From: Trema orientale
Taxonomy: Eukaryota > Streptophyta > Magnoliopsida > Rosales > Cannabaceae
Direction of reading: 5' to 3'
NCBI GenBank assembly: GCA_002914845.1
Contig: JXTC01000042.1
Location: 488,517 to 552,516, forward strand
Length of the DNA: 64,000 nt
The first letter of the stretch is position 1, and each line of letters begins with the position of its first letter. Shown one piece after another: positions 22,046-34,299 of the stretch. The notes beneath the pieces are model-generated. The model searched no databases. It saw only the letters and a list, made by a program, of their open reading frames with translations, and was not told where the DNA came from. Made by a program: the position numbers and the translations under genes.

Positions 22046-23721
22046 TATAATCAAACTAAATGAAAAAAATAAAAATGTAATTAAGCCACAAAATAAGAGT
22101 TTCTTCCAATAATGCAAGAATCCCCAAATATCTCTACAAGGACAAACAAAGCTAAGAATATTAAAAAAAAAGTCATTCCAGTAAAAAAGTATTTTTTTTT
22201 AAATTATGTTTAAGAAAGCATTGAAAAAAAAAAGAAAAGAAAAAAGAAAAAGAAAAAGAAAAAAAAAAAAACAAATATCTTTACATAATTGATTTTATTC
22301 TTTAAGCGAAAGAGTAAGTAAAGTCAAAACCACGTGTATGGCGAGGGGTTTGGACGTGCCCACCTTCCGTTATCAAAACAAGAAAACTTTTTTCTTTAAA
22401 AAAAAGAAAAAAAAGAAAAAAAACGAGACAACTTTCCCGTTGTAAATAATAACCGGATATGGGGCAAAACCTCTGAATTTAGGATTACAAACAAATATCG
22501 TACATTAACATTTAAATAATCACCAATATAATTTACATTTAGTGTGAACATTCTGTATTAAAGTATGAGAAATATACTATACTAGTAGAAGTGGAAATCA
22601 AATGTACAACTCTTCGTTGTCTCACCTAGTAATGGCATCTTAACTATATAACAAAGACATTATAAATCTGGTGGAAGCTAAAAACTAAAGTTAGAAGAAG
22701 TTATAAATCTTTCTTTTTGTCTTCTTTACCTCTACCTCCTTAACTTTAATTTAAAACCTTGCCTCCGCCCATCTATTAATGACATTTTTTCTCTTCTAAA
22801 GTAACTTTAAAAACTAAAGAATACTAGATACTAGAACCAATAAAAACGTTGTAAATTATTGTTATAATCTGAATAGTTCTTCTTTACCTAAAGATCTAAG
22901 CTTTTAAAACCTCCCATTTTTTACATCTACTTACTAATAATATCTTACTTATATTTACAATGTAATTTTAAACATCTAATAGAAACTAGAGACTAAAGCT
23001 AATGGAAGCATTGAAAATCTTTTTCCGTTTTTGATATCGCTACTTTACCTCGAGTATGTAATTTTTTAAAGTTTCATCTTCTCTGTCCCACTTAATAATA
23101 ACATCTTACCTGATATAGAATCAATATAATTTTAAAAACTAACGGAACCAAAAACTACAATTACCAAAAACATTATAAATTTTTGTCGATTTTTGAATTT
23201 CTTTACCTTTTAAAATATCTCATTTTCTATTCCGTACTTATTAATGACATCCTAGTATTACCAACATAATTTTAAACACTAACGAAAACTAGAGACTAAA
23301 GCTAAATGAAGCTTCGTAAATCTTTAGTTTTGATACCGCTTATTTATCTCAAGCACGTGACCTTTTAAAACCTCATTCTCTCTATCCCATCTATTAATGT
23401 CATTTTATCTAATATAATTAATGGAATTTTAAAAACCAACTGAAACAAGAGACCAAAAAGCTAATAGAGTTGTCATAAATCATTCTTGATTTTCGACATG
23501 CTTTTTTGTCTCTAACACTTAACTCTACAAAACGTCCGACTTAATTGATTGCATCTTGAATGTAGTCTATTTACTTGTTTTCGAACTAGGTCAAATTGCT
23601 TAAAATTCATGTAATTTTAACGAAATTTACCATGAAAAATCTCCAAAATATTCAAATCATAGTATGCACGTGAGAAAATGTCAAGACAGAGATATAGGAA
23701 CCTGGAACCATGAGAGAGTAA
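22046..23721. other. AT-rich gene-free sequence
   Basis: There are long A/G tracts at 22180-22270 and 22390-22430. From about 22660 to 23530 a motif set (TTATAAATCTTT, TTTACCTC, TTAATGACATC) recurs roughly every 200-230 bp, which suggests a very degenerate long-period tandem repeat. No coding region is supported. Confidence 0.35.
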
Positions 23722-24149
23722 GGCTATGTTTGGTAAGAAGGAAAAGTGAGAGGAAAGGAAAAGTTTGAGGGAAAAGTGGATGGAAACAAAAAAATTAGGT
23801 TGTTTGGTAGGAGAGAAAAGGGAAGGGAAGAGAAAAAGAGAGGGAAAAGGAGAGGGAAAAGAATAGTGGGCTCCACACAAAAAATTTCCTCCCAAAAATG
23901 AAGAGAAAAAAGAAAGGAAGAGTTTTTATTAATGTATGAAAGTGAATTTACCAAAATAACTTTACACATTAATTTTAAAATTTGAACAATAAAGACAAAA
24001 TAGTCAATTTTAAATATACTAGTTTTTTTTCCTTCCTACGTACCAAACAACAATAGAAGAAAGGCACTTTCCTGTCCATCCTACACATTTTCTTTCCCTC
24101 TTAATTTTTCCTTCCCTTCTATTTTCTTTCCTCTCTACCAAACATAGCC
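23722..24149. mobile_element. MITE with GGCTATGTTTGGTA ends, upstream of the HSF gene
   Basis: The ends are GGCTATGTTTGGTAAGAAGG and, inverted, GGCTATGTTTGGTAGAGAGG. The left half is A/G-rich and the right half T/C-rich. No clear target-site duplication was found, so the superfamily is open (hAT or Harbinger are candidates). It ends about 500 bp before the likely HSF transcript start. Confidence 0.55.
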
Positions 24150-24520
24150 CCAGGGTTTTATCCAAACGGTCCATGTTAATCGAGAAACTAACTCAAGTAA
24201 TTAAATTTAAAATTTAAGAGGAAAATTAGAGTTTTCCGGGAATAAAAAAGGAAAAATAACAGGAAAAACCGGCTGTCCAAATCGTACGTTGACCATCCAA
24301 TCAAAAGCTCAATACAATACACAAAGCTTTCCTTAAGTACATGAAACTCATGGACTTGGACTCTTCGTTATTGGTCCGAATTTTTCCTTAAATAAATCAT
24401 CAACAAATATATATATGCGTACATCTTTTTGTAAAAGACAGATTAAAAAAAAAAAAAAGAAAAAATATAGGGAGAGAGAGTGAAAATAATCTGAACGCGG
24501 TACTCTCGAGAATGAGGATC

Positions 24521-24522
<2 letters not shown>

Positions 24523-24558
<36 letters not shown>
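24523..24558. repeat. (GA)n microsatellite in the HSF leader/promoter region
   Basis: Eighteen uninterrupted GA units. GA/CT tracts near transcription starts are bound by BPC/GAGA-type proteins in plants (general knowledge; not shown here). Confidence 0.9.
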
Positions 24559-24561
<3 letters not shown>

Positions 24562-24729
24562 TCTTCTGAAACCCAAAACCCACTAATGAAGACGAATCGT
24601 CTTCGATGCTCTCCGCTATTTCTCTGAACCTTCCTTTCCTTTGTTTTCTCTCTCCTCGCTCTTTCAGACACATACTCTCTCTCTCTCTGACCTCGAGACC
24701 CTTTTCTTCTTCTGTGTTAATTCTCTGAG

Positions 24730-25421
24730 GTAAGCTTGAAAAGCTTTCTGAAACTAAAAGCCACTTTTTTCTTTTTATTTTTTGTTGGGTTACTTTAGCT
24801 CCAAGTTTTCTTTCTTTCATTTATTCATTATTATTTTCTTTTATAAAAGAATACTTTTCTAATGGTGGAATTTAGTTTTAACGCTATTGTCCAAAACGAG
24901 TCAAGACTTGTCAGAATGGTTGTTGTTGGGTTTGTTTTTGTTTTTTTAATTTAGATTAATTAATTTATTTTTTCTTCTTCTTGTTGTTGTTGTTCCAACT
25001 CATAGCAGAGGAATTTTCGGGTCGTTTCCTGGTTGGATATTAGCTTTGGTTTCTCATTGATTCATGGGTTTTGGTTCATTCCTCAAATTCGCAGGTTTGA
25101 CTTTATTTGGATGTCTTGCCTCGAATACCTGAGCTGGAAATTTCCATCCCAGAAAGGGTTTTTCTTTTTTCATTTATTTATTTATTTATTTTGGGTTGAA
25201 TTTGAAAACCCCTGGAGGTGGTGCCTATTCAAGGGTTTTGAATTGGGTTTTCTGGGAGCTACTAGAGGGTTTTGTTCTTTTGTCTTGTTTGGAATATTCA
25301 AAGGTTTTGGATTTGATTTTTATAAGGGTCTGTATGTACAAGGAGGGTTTTTGGGTATTTTTGGTTGTTTTGGGATTTCATAGCGTTATGGCATGATTCT
25401 GATGAGTGATTGATGTTTCAG
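24730..25421 (+). other. Probable 5' UTR intron of the HSF gene
   Basis: A strong donor (CTCTGAG|GTAAGC at 24730) follows a CT-rich leader-like stretch. A good acceptor (TTGATGTTTCAG, ending at 25421) lies 61 bp before the start codon. A leader intron fits both, but only transcript data can confirm it. Confidence 0.4.
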
Positions 25422-25482
25422 TTCTGGGTTTCGGAATTTGAAGTCTTAGGTTTGTGATAAGGTTTATTATTGGTGAACTGGG

Positions 25483-26892
25483 ATGGAGGAAGCTCAGGGC
25501 AGCTCGAATTCACTGCCTCCGTTCCTTGCAAAGACGTATGAGATGATAGATGACCATTCCACAGATTCAGTTGTGTCATGGAGTTCCTGTAACAAAAGCT
25601 TCATTGTGTGGAATCCGCCCGAGTTTGCGAGGGATTTGCTGCCCAGATTCTTTAAGCACAATAACTTCTCAAGCTTCATCAGGCAGTTGAATACATATGT
25701 AAGTCGGTTTCTTTTGTCATGTCATTTTTCAGGTTTTCCATTGATATGTTTATTTTCCAATCGTAGTGATTAGTAAATTGTTTCTGAAACTTTATTACCG
25801 CTATAGGGTTTTAGAAAAGTTGATCCGGAGCAATGGGAATTTGCAAATGAGGATTTCATAAGGGGCCAACCGCACCTTATGAAGAATATCCATAGAAGGA
25901 AGCCAGTTCACAGCCATTCTTTGCAGAATCTTCAAGGACAGGGAACTCCGCAGTTGGCTGAATCCGAAAGACAGAGTCTTAAAAATGAGATTGAGAGGCT
26001 TCAACATGACATACAGCAGCTTGCTTTGGAGTCACAGAGATATGAGCATGAGCGGCAGGGATTGGAAATGCAAAAGCATGATTTGAAGGAACGGTTTCAT
26101 AGCACTGAACGGCGACAACAAAGCATTGTTTCTTTGCTAACTCAGGTTTTGCAGAAACGAGGGATTGCCGTGGATGTTGTGCCACAACTGGAGGCCCATT
26201 TCAGAAAGAGAAGGTTGCCGAAAATTGGTTACTTTGACGATGCTGCTGGCGCCGAAGATAACCCAATAGGGAGTTCTGAATTGATACTTAAAGAAAATGT
26301 TGATGTTAATTCTGTTTTGAGTTTAAACGCGGACCAGATAGAGCAGTTGGAGGCATCCCTGACAGTTTGGGAGGATATTGTTCATGATTTTTCTCATAGT
26401 CATGCACAAATTAGTTCAAACCTGGAGTTGGATGAGTCTACAGGTTGTGTCGAGAGTCCAGCTATCTCATGCGTACAGCTTAATATTGACATTCGACCTA
26501 AATCCCCTGGAATTGATGTTAACTCTGATCCTGTTCCAATCGTTCCTTCTGATCCTGTTCCAATCGTTTCTTCTGATCCTGTTCCAATCATTCCTTCTGA
26601 TGCTGTTCTAATCGTTGCTTCTGAACCTGTTGCCCATAAGGAACAATCTGCAAAGGAACCAGAGAATGGGGCCACTACTACCGTGGCAATTGGGGTCAAC
26701 GATGTATTCTGGCAACAGTTCTTGACTGAGAATCCTGGTTCCACCGACACACAGGAAGTTCAGTCAGAAAGAAAGGATTCTGATGAAAGAAGGAATGAAA
26801 GCAATCCTGGTGACAAGTTTTGGTGGAGTATAAGGAATGCAAATAATCTTACAGAACAGCTGGGGCATCTTGCACCGGCAGAGAAAACTTGA
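25483..26892 (+). CDS. HSFA4: Heat shock transcription factor, class A4
   Basis: Two exons, 25483-25698 and 25807-26892, give 433 aa. The intron sits after '[11 protein letters not shown]', the invariant position in plant HSFs. Residues 10-103 are the winged-helix DNA-binding domain that recognises heat shock elements ('[14 protein letters not shown]', '[20 protein letters not shown]'). Residues about 125-190 form the HR-A/B coiled coil for trimerisation, with a class A spacing. 'RKRRLP' (about 205-210) is the nuclear import signal. AHA activation motifs are '[11 protein letters not shown]' (257-267) and '[11 protein letters not shown]' (371-381), and the export signal is '[10 protein letters not shown]' (about 419-428). 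The 'ENPGST' following AHA2 and the C-terminus are class A4-like; A4 factors respond to oxidative and salt stress. A tandem 8-residue repeat (312-346) lies between the AHA motifs, which I do not recall as an A4 feature. Confidence 0.95.
26524..26619 (+). repeat. 24-bp coding minisatellite in the HSF gene
   Basis: Four tandem 24-bp units encode [24 protein letters not shown] and SDAVLIVA, followed by a partial fifth (SEPVA). The first three are nearly identical in DNA, so the expansion is recent. The frame is preserved. Confidence 0.9.
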
Positions 26893-29512
26893 TAGCACTT
26901 GATTATTTAGTTTTTGATGCCCCAATATCACACACAGGTATGCACAATTTATTCCGGTAAGAGTAGAAGGTTACCTCGATTTCACTCTATTTTATTTCGT
27001 CTTTTCTAAATATAACAATGACATTAGTTCATTCTAGTATGAGCCTATAAGAACTTGCTTACTTTTGAGCCTCATCCTTCAGTGATTTTTGTTTCCATCC
27101 ACAAGGATGCCATTAGGAATGTGACAAGTTAAGAATTCAAAGAACCTGCTTGGTTTTTTTGTGCTGTTGCAACTTTCCCCTCTGCTTTCTGGTTTTCTGC
27201 TAGTGTGAAAGTCTATCCTTCATGTACGAGCTTCCGTTTGTTTATTGTGATTTAGTTGAATTTGTCATGTCTTGACAATTTATATTATGTTTCTGTATTG
27301 CTATTTTGAATTCATATTGAGATGCATCATTTCCCTTCTACACCCTTTTATCATTTTCCCCAGGATCCAAGGGGCACCAAAGTCATTTTCTTTGTACTGT
27401 TCTACAATTTTCTATGTGAGCTTGTCCATGTTGATTTTTCTTCTTTCCTTTTCAGTGTGAAAAGATGTTTATTCACCAGTGTGATCTTTTGGTATTTTGA
27501 ATGTCATCGTAACAGAGTTTCTTGTTATAGTTCTTTTTCCTTTGATAAATAGACTTAAATGAGCGTCGTTTTCTTGATGTCAACACGATGTAACCTATTG
27601 AATTTCTGAAGTTCCAAATTACTTAAATAACATGCATAAATGGCTATACAGAAGATATAGACATAGCTGATTGTTTTATCTTGAAAATCCATTACACAAA
27701 TATGTTTCTAGGTGTTTAATCTGCGTTAAGTAGATCTTGATTGAGCACATTATTCTAATGTCTGAAGTCTTGACGAGATGGTGGAATGTGCAACATGCAT
27801 CGTTGCTCTTGGATTACTTCTATCTGTCCTTTCCAAACTTTCCTGTTAATCAACTTTCTTACTACAATAGCAACCACTTTTATACTGTTGGAATTATATG
27901 CAGTAAATCCTTTTCATGTGTAGCTGGGATTTGTCGCTTTAATCAGACATGAAAATTTGGTTGTCTTACATCGCAAATCTTATGCTAGTTGCCAATTACC
28001 CTGAGCAATTTGTAAATTTTTGCAGCATCTGAAGAGAGCATTTGTATCCTAATCACAGGGAGCTCTGCATGCGGATGTCTCTCTATTTTCTATGGGAACT
28101 TATGCTTTTTATACTGAATGACGAGTAAGTAATCTCGTTTCTCCATTTTCATTTTCTACTAGTTCTGAATTTTCTCATTAAAAATTGTGTGCACATTTTT
28201 TGGACAATGGTTCAAATGGCTTATCTTGAAAGTCTTGCTTAGGTTTTTCTTTATTGAGAGTGAAATGATAATGATTATGTTGATATAGGTCCGGTTATGA
28301 TTTTACTATTATTTGCAGCTTCCAGAAATCGCTGAACTCTGGATACTGGTAGAAACAGAATTTTATTTATGCTTTTATGATTCATATGACAGCCTGTAAT
28401 ATATGTCTCATGTTTCCACATCTTGCTCTATTTATTCTACTAGCTTTCTGCCATCAGCTATGTTTGATGGACAATTAGGATCTAGGGGTAGTATCACAGC
28501 GACAATAGGAAATAAAAGGCAAAGAATTTGGTACTTTATAACCTTTCTCACTTTGATATGGTGACAAGTCGGACGGATATGACTAATTTATTTAGACAAG
28601 TAATGGTCCCATTTCAAGAACTAGCTAAAAAACCTAACTCTCTCGTTACACTGAAGCTTATCTCAAATCTCTAATAATTATCTTTTCAGTATTTATGGGC
28701 TTGACAAGCATTTCTTGACTACAGCGGCACAACCAACCTTGTGTTTTGTATATTGTACATAGTTGAATATTAAACTTACGAAAGTTTCAAAATATCTATG
28801 CTATGATGCTGGTTTACTCCTTTAGTTGTGCTATGCTGTCTTTCGGTAAAGTTGTGAATTGAGTTATTTTACTGTTTTTTCCCTTGTCGTGTTCAGTAAA
28901 ACAATTTTTTGTTGCTTAAGCATGTCAATGTGTCAACTGCATTTCCCAGGTCATCTATCTAGGCAGAGTGGCAAGCATTGGAGCAGATGGTTTCTCTCTC
29001 TTGATGTAACTGGAAGCAACTTTGATTATTTTCGTTATTCTTGAAAGAGATATACATACATAAATTTTCTTGGTGGTAGATTGAAGCTTTACTTGGAAGT
29101 TGGAACTCTTATGCATCTAGTCCACAGTAGCAGTTTACAGTTGCTGCTTTTAGTTCCTTTTGTACTATCTTATATCTGTGTAAATTATTCGTTTATTTCA
29201 TTTAGATTATTGAACTCATAGAAGACCACAGTTTGAATTATTGGGAATCAGAAAAAAAAAAAAAAAAAGAAAAATAGTTGCGTTACTTCAGTACTTGTTG
29301 TCTCCTAGTTTACTATTCAGAATCCAGATATATGCTTTGTTTATCTTGCAACATAAGATACTGAAAAGAAAAAGATACTGAAAAGTGAATGTCTAATACT
29401 TTTCTTTACGATCAAACAGTTGGTTTTCTAACTTATAGGCGAAAACTGTCGTACATTTGTGTTGTGGTTTGCCCGGTTGATAACTGTTATGGGTTATCTG
29501 TAACTCGATATT
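26893..29512. other. 3' flank of HSF gene
   Basis: No coding region supported. A donor-like ACACAG|GTATGC just after the stop (about 26938) and an acceptor-like TTTTTGCAG at about 28025 leave open a spliced 3' UTR. The rest is AT-rich unique sequence with an A16 run near 29253. Confidence 0.35.
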
Positions 29513-29945
29513 GGGCCAGTTTGGTATTGTTATGCTGCGCTGTAACTATGCTGTAACCCTGCTGTAGCTGTAATTGTGCTGTAATCCTGCTGTAGCTGTA
29601 GTGCTGTGAGCAAGAACTGGCCATGGGAAAAAAATCTAGGTGTTTGATAAATTTAATATGCAAAATTACTATGCTGCTTAAAAGCAACATCTAAGTGTTT
29701 GATAAATTATAAATTATGTGTATTGTAAAGTCATATTTTAAATAATTTGTATTATGGAAGCAGAATCAGCTTGAAAAACAATCTTTATTCTGCTTCTCAA
29801 ATTTTGCTTAAATAGACAGTTACGCAGCAATTTTTATAATCTGCTGAGAAAAAATAGAAACTTGCCAAATACCCCTTGCTCCTGATTTTTTTACTAACCG
29901 CTTTTAAAAGTTAAAAACAGCAGCTATAATCAATCCAAACGGACC
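29513..29945. mobile_element. Probable MITE with GGTCCGTTTGG-type ends
   Basis: The left end GGGCCAGTTTGGTATTGTTA and the inverted right end AGGTCCGTTTGGATTGATTA are related. Near the left end, GCTGTAA/GCTGTAG units recur six or more times. No clear target-site duplication. Non-coding. Confidence 0.45.
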
Positions 29946-30687
29946 TATTATATTGGATTCAGATTCATTTGTGGTGCTTATTAATTGGAATCAAATTATT
30001 CTTTGATTTTATGAAGAAGCTGTTATAAGGCAGGAAACTACTCTTATGCACTTGATAGAGGTATTCTTCTGATTACTTTCGTTATTCACAGCATCACAAG
30101 TGGTCCTCTCAGACTCGGTAGTTTGTCATAGAACTGTAGTAATGTACCACCAAGCCTAATTATAAAAGGATTTTAGTTTTATCCCAATGTGTTTTAACAA
30201 ATTCACATTGAACTCTTAACTTTGAAGTTCTTTTTTTTAATCCTTACAAAATTAAATAAATAAAAAATAATTACGTAAACGTCAAAGAACACGGATTGAG
30301 AGCCTTTTCTGTAGTGGTTCTATCAACTTCCTAACCAATGTTCGTTTTAAGATTTATTATTATGCAAAAAGCCAAATAGTTTCGTTGGATGAATTTTTTT
30401 TAAAGACGATCCCGGCTGAGCAAAATGCAAAAGTCTGAGTCCCAAAATTGCAAATTCAAATGTACTTTTAATATTTACATCTTCACTTTCAAAAGTGGTC
30501 TACCAATGTTGTCTTCCACCCACAAACTAACTTTAACGCCAGATTAATTTAACATGTCAGACAATTTTAAAAGCTAAATAGATAAATAATTGCACTTCAG
30601 AAGCAAAGAATATATTACAGATTATAAATCTATTTATCTACAATTTTGTTTTCTTTTTCGTTGCCTAATCACTAAACTAGACAGAAA

Positions 30688-31824
30688 TTAGTCACTAAAA
30701 ACTAATACATGATCATTTCTTCTTAATTGACAATCCAACTCGTACCATACCTGTCTAAACACCTTGATGATCACATCATGGTACTCATCAGAATTCAATG
30801 TGAGATAACAAGCCAAGAGCTGCTCAAGCTCCTCAGGCTCTCTAATCTTCTTCTCCATAACCATCTCAACCATTGAATCTTTAAAGTCCTTTTGAGGGTC
30901 ATATGAACACTTCACCACTGCAAAGCTTTCCAATCCTCCTGCTTCTGTCCTTGACTGCACCCTCGTCATAATCTCCTCCTTCTTCGCCGTCGTCTTCGTC
31001 TTCGTCTTCGTCTTCGCCTTCAGCTTTGCTTTCTTCATGTCCTCAAGAGCTTTAACCTTGCATGTTTCGACTCTCGAAACTGTTCTCGGAGAATAAGCTC
31101 TCACTTTCCTTTGACTACTCTGTTTTGTTCTCTTCCTCTGCTCTTGTTCCCTGCTTAAGTACAGAGACTTTCTCTGTTTTTCGATCTTCAGTTCCTTCAA
31201 GTTTCGCCAATCCAAACTCGGTTTCTCTATGGGAACCTCTTCGCCATGTTCCGAGTTCATGACTTCTTCGATTGTTTTCAGAACGGGAGAACCAAAACGA
31301 CATTTCCTTCTTGCCATTGAGGCTGTCGTTTTCTCTTCTTCTTCTTCTTCTTCTAGCTTTTCATTCTTCTTATCTCTCCAACTTGTTCTCGTTGTTGTCG
31401 TTTCCACATTTCTTGTGCAGTTTGGACAGCTCGGCAATGGAGCTTCAATCTCATCATCTGAGTCATACCAAACTGACTTTAAACCAGCCCTGCTCTTCTT
31501 CTTCTTCCCCTTCTCCTCGGAGCTTTCTTTCCCAAACGACAGTCTCCAAAACGCGTCGTCGTTTTCCAAACCGTTGAATCTACTACTAGTACCAACACCA
31601 CCCACCAGACCAGTTGACTTTGGTGAGTTATTCATGGACGAGAGAGAAGTTTTCCACTTCCCTTGGGGCTTTCCCTTTCTGGGTTTTGTCTCTGAAGTGT
31701 TGTTCTTTTGTTTGAACTTCGAAAGCCATGAAACGGGAAAGACATGAGAGATCAAAGAAGGTCGAGAACTATGAGTTGAAGAAGAATGTAAAGGAGGAAG
31801 AGGCTTTTTCCTTCCCCACTTCAT
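30688..31824 (-). CDS. OFP5: OVATE family protein, OFP5-like transcriptional repressor
   Basis: A single-exon frame of 378 aa, ATG at 31824, with no introns as is usual for this family. It opens 'MKWGRKKP' and '[11 protein letters not shown]', as in Arabidopsis OFP5. The C-terminal OVATE domain (about residues 305-367) reads '[21 protein letters not shown]' with '[20 protein letters not shown]' and '[12 protein letters not shown]'. OFPs repress transcription and bind TALE homeodomain proteins (BELL/KNOX) and TRM proteins, influencing organ shape and ovule development. The middle is highly basic, with an acidic 'EEEEEEE' run and a 'KTKTKTKT' run coded by a short tandem repeat (about 30990-31020). 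The very basic middle suggests nuclear localisation. Family is certain; the paralogue is likely. Confidence 0.93.
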   Translation of the reverse strand: MKWGRKKPLPPLHSSSTHSSRPSLISHVFPVSWLSKFKQKNNTSETKPRKGKPQGKWKTSLSSMNNSPKSTGLVGGVGTSSRFNGLENDDAFWRLSFGKESSEEKGKKKKSRAGLKSVWYDSDDEIEAPLPSCPNCTRNVETTTTRTSWRDKKNEKLEEEEEEEKTTASMARRKCRFGSPVLKTIEEVMNSEHGEEVPIEKPSLDWRNLKELKIEKQRKSLYLSREQEQRKRTKQSSQRKVRAYSPRTVSRVETCKVKALEDMKKAKLKAKTKTKTKTTAKKEEIMTRVQSRTEAGGLESFAVVKCSYDPQKDFKDSMVEMVMEKKIREPEELEQLLACYLTLNSDEYHDVIIKVFRQVWYELDCQLRRNDHVLVFSD

Positions 31825-33346
31825 AATTTTCCACTGAGAATTAGAATTTGGCTATGTTGTGATGACACACAGTTGTTTAATATTGTCAAAGTTATGTCTT
31901 TTTAAGGCTTTTCTAGGAGGAGTTGCTGAGAATATGATTAAGAATTGAGAGAGAGAGAGTCCTAGAAGCTAAGGGTGGTGGTGGGACAGTTAAGGTGTTA
32001 ATAGGAACGTGGGTTTCATAGTAGTGGTTGAGTGGGGATGTTTTTTTTCCTTTTTTCAAAAGAAAGGCCCGCCCTAAATCCTGTGACCACCCTCCCACTT
32101 TTTCCTGCTTTGAGGTTTCTACTTGAAAAAGATTTCTGCTCATTAGGGGGGCCTCCAATCTAGCCCACAAAAATATTATTCCCCCCTATAAAACAAAGAC
32201 TTCCAAAATAAGGGGGGGGAAAAAAAGAAAAAAGTAGGGATCTCTTTAATCATCTAGGCAAAGGAACAAATTACCTATACTTTAGAATTCAAAGCCAGAA
32301 GGCTTTGCCTCTATAGTTTACTTAACACCAAATATTACACAACGAGCTCTCGTATGTCTTACCAATTACATAATATTAATAGATAATTATGGTGCAACCG
32401 TTGCTAGATGCACGTTTATTGTTAGGTCACCTATTAAATGAAGCCAAAATTATTTTCCTATTTGAAGCAGCTACTGCCCAATTGATGTTGTAAAGTTAGT
32501 ATTAGCTCATTTCTTTTGTTATCGGGAAGATACTGGCAGGAGAACTGGGAGTTCCTTTTTCGGGATTTATTGATTTGAGGGTTGGGGTATTTCATACTTT
32601 CATTTTGCTTTAGTGAATGCCGTTACTTTCTTTTGCTTTTGTTGTTTGGTCTTTGGCTCTCTAGAGTCTAGATTTTGCAACTTTCTACTTTAGTCAAAGG
32701 GACTATTACAAGTTCTTGAAAAAAAAAGGAAAAAACAGAGAGAGAGACCAGTGCAAGTTGCTCATTGCCTAATATAGTTGCTCTTATTTTACACTAATGT
32801 GAGGTTGGGCTACGAAGATCTTCTTAGCAGGACCGAACTACGGCCCTATGGGGATGGGTTAATCTCTTGGGCTTTTTATAGGCTTGGTTCACCAACTGTT
32901 CTCTTAGGCTATATTTGGTAGGAAGAAGAGGCATATAATTTGAACAAAGAGTAATGAGAAATGACAGAGAAACACACAAAACCCATACACATTAATATGG
33001 TATGTTAGCGTGTGTAAATTTCATGTGTAATTTGTATGTATCTCTAGTATTACCATTTGAGGATTATAGAAAAAGCTTCTTTCTTTTTCTTATTTATTTT
33101 TTTAATATTTATTTATTTATTTATTTTTACTTTTATTTTTTTATTGTGTTTAGTACGATATGAGGGAGATAAAAGAATAATACCATTTTGTTTTGTACAA
33201 AAATAAAAGAGGAGGGAAAGAAAAGATTTAGGTTTATAATACAATTTCAACCAATATTTGGGTCAATAATGCATATTGCATTGTAACTAGAATAGTGATT
33301 TTGCTTAATTTATAGTATATTCATTTCTATCTATAATATTTCCAAT
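31825..33346. other. 5' flank of OFP gene and gene-free sequence
   Basis: This includes the presumed promoter of the minus-strand OFP gene just above 31824. A GGCTATATTTGGTAGGAAG motif near 32910 resembles the end of the 23722-24149 MITE. Its partner may be near 34400, beyond another insertion, but the match is weak. Confidence 0.35.
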
Positions 33347-33472
33347 TTTGGAAGCATACAAAATGTGACTTAATAATGATTGATGATTTCACATCCCTAC
33401 CCAAAAAACTTTGGAAGCATACAAAATGTGACTTAATAATGATTGATGATTTCACATCCCTACCCAAAAAAC
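33347..33472. repeat. Perfect 63-bp tandem duplication
   Basis: The 63 bp starting TTTGGAAGCATACAAAATG is present twice without a difference (33347-33409, 33410-33472). It ends directly at the left end of the element starting at 33474. Confidence 0.9.
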
Positions 33473-33473
33473 T

Positions 33474-34299
33474 ATAGGGCATGCTTAGCATTATTTTTTG
33501 TTTTCTATTTTTAGAGTTGTGTTCTCAGAAATGAGAACAAAAACTGTTTCGTAATGTTTTCAGAGAACAAGAGGTGTTTGGCAATGTTTCCTAGAAACAG
33601 TTTTTAGGGGAAAAAAAACTTAGAATAAAAAATCATATTTGTATTATAAAAATGTATTTGGAGAGAAAAAGTTAAGAGGGAGTGACGAGAGATAAATTTA
33701 AATAAATAAATGAAGAGAGGAAAAAGTCATAATAGAAAAAGAAAATGAAAGATAATAATGAGAGAGAAAGTGATAAAAGAGAATGAGGAAATAAAAAGTA
33801 TTGATAAAGATAAAAGAGAGAGAAACTAATGACAACACGCAAGAGAGAGAAAGTAATAAGGATGCAGAGAGAGAATAAAAATAAAGAAAGTCATAAAAAA
33901 TAAAGTAGTAATAGAGAATGAGGAGAGATAATGTGATTGAAAAAAATAAAGAGATAGAAAATGATGAGAGAGAAAGTGATGGAATAAAATGAGGTGAGAA
34001 AAAATAATGAGAGAGAATGAAAAGAAAGAATGACGATTGAGACAATGAAAAAAAGAAAATAATGAGAGAGAATGAGGAGAGAGAAAGTGATAAGAGAAAA
34101 TGAGGAGAGAGAAAGTTATAAGAGAATGTATATATGAAAGTCATGTGAAAGAAAGAGTTTTTTTTTTCTTTTTTTTTTAAGAAAAAGAGAAAGTTAAGAA
34201 AACACTTTGAAAACAACATTTTGTTGTTCTCTGAATTTTCTGTTTTCTTTAAATTTGTTTTTAAAAACTTTTCTCAGAAAATAATACTAAACACCCTTA
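33474..34299. mobile_element. hAT-like MITE with an expanded GA-rich interior
   Basis: The left end TAGGGCATGCTTAGCATTA and inverted right end TAAGGGTGTTTAGTATTA are related, followed by TGTTCTC and TTTTCTGAG motifs repeated in both arms. Between about 33660 and 34190 the sequence is a degenerate array of GAGAGAAAGTGATAAGAGA-like units. The resulting long serine/phenylalanine-rich frame on the minus strand is low complexity, not a gene. Target-site duplication not found. Confidence 0.45.

Noticed and set aside
24440-24820. Minus-strand open frames over the HSF leader
   Set aside because: They arise from the (GA)n repeat and T/C-rich leader; no coding signature.
26378-26611. Plus-strand frame with repeated 'LFQSFLLI'
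   Set aside because: A frame shadow of the 24-bp repeat in the HSF gene.
31229-31747. 172-codon open frame on the plus strand
   Set aside because: It is antisense to the OVATE gene and exists because of that gene's codon bias.
33698-34219. 173-codon open frame on the minus strand
   Set aside because: It is the low-complexity translation of a purine-rich array inside a MITE; no domain and extreme Ser/Phe/Leu bias.
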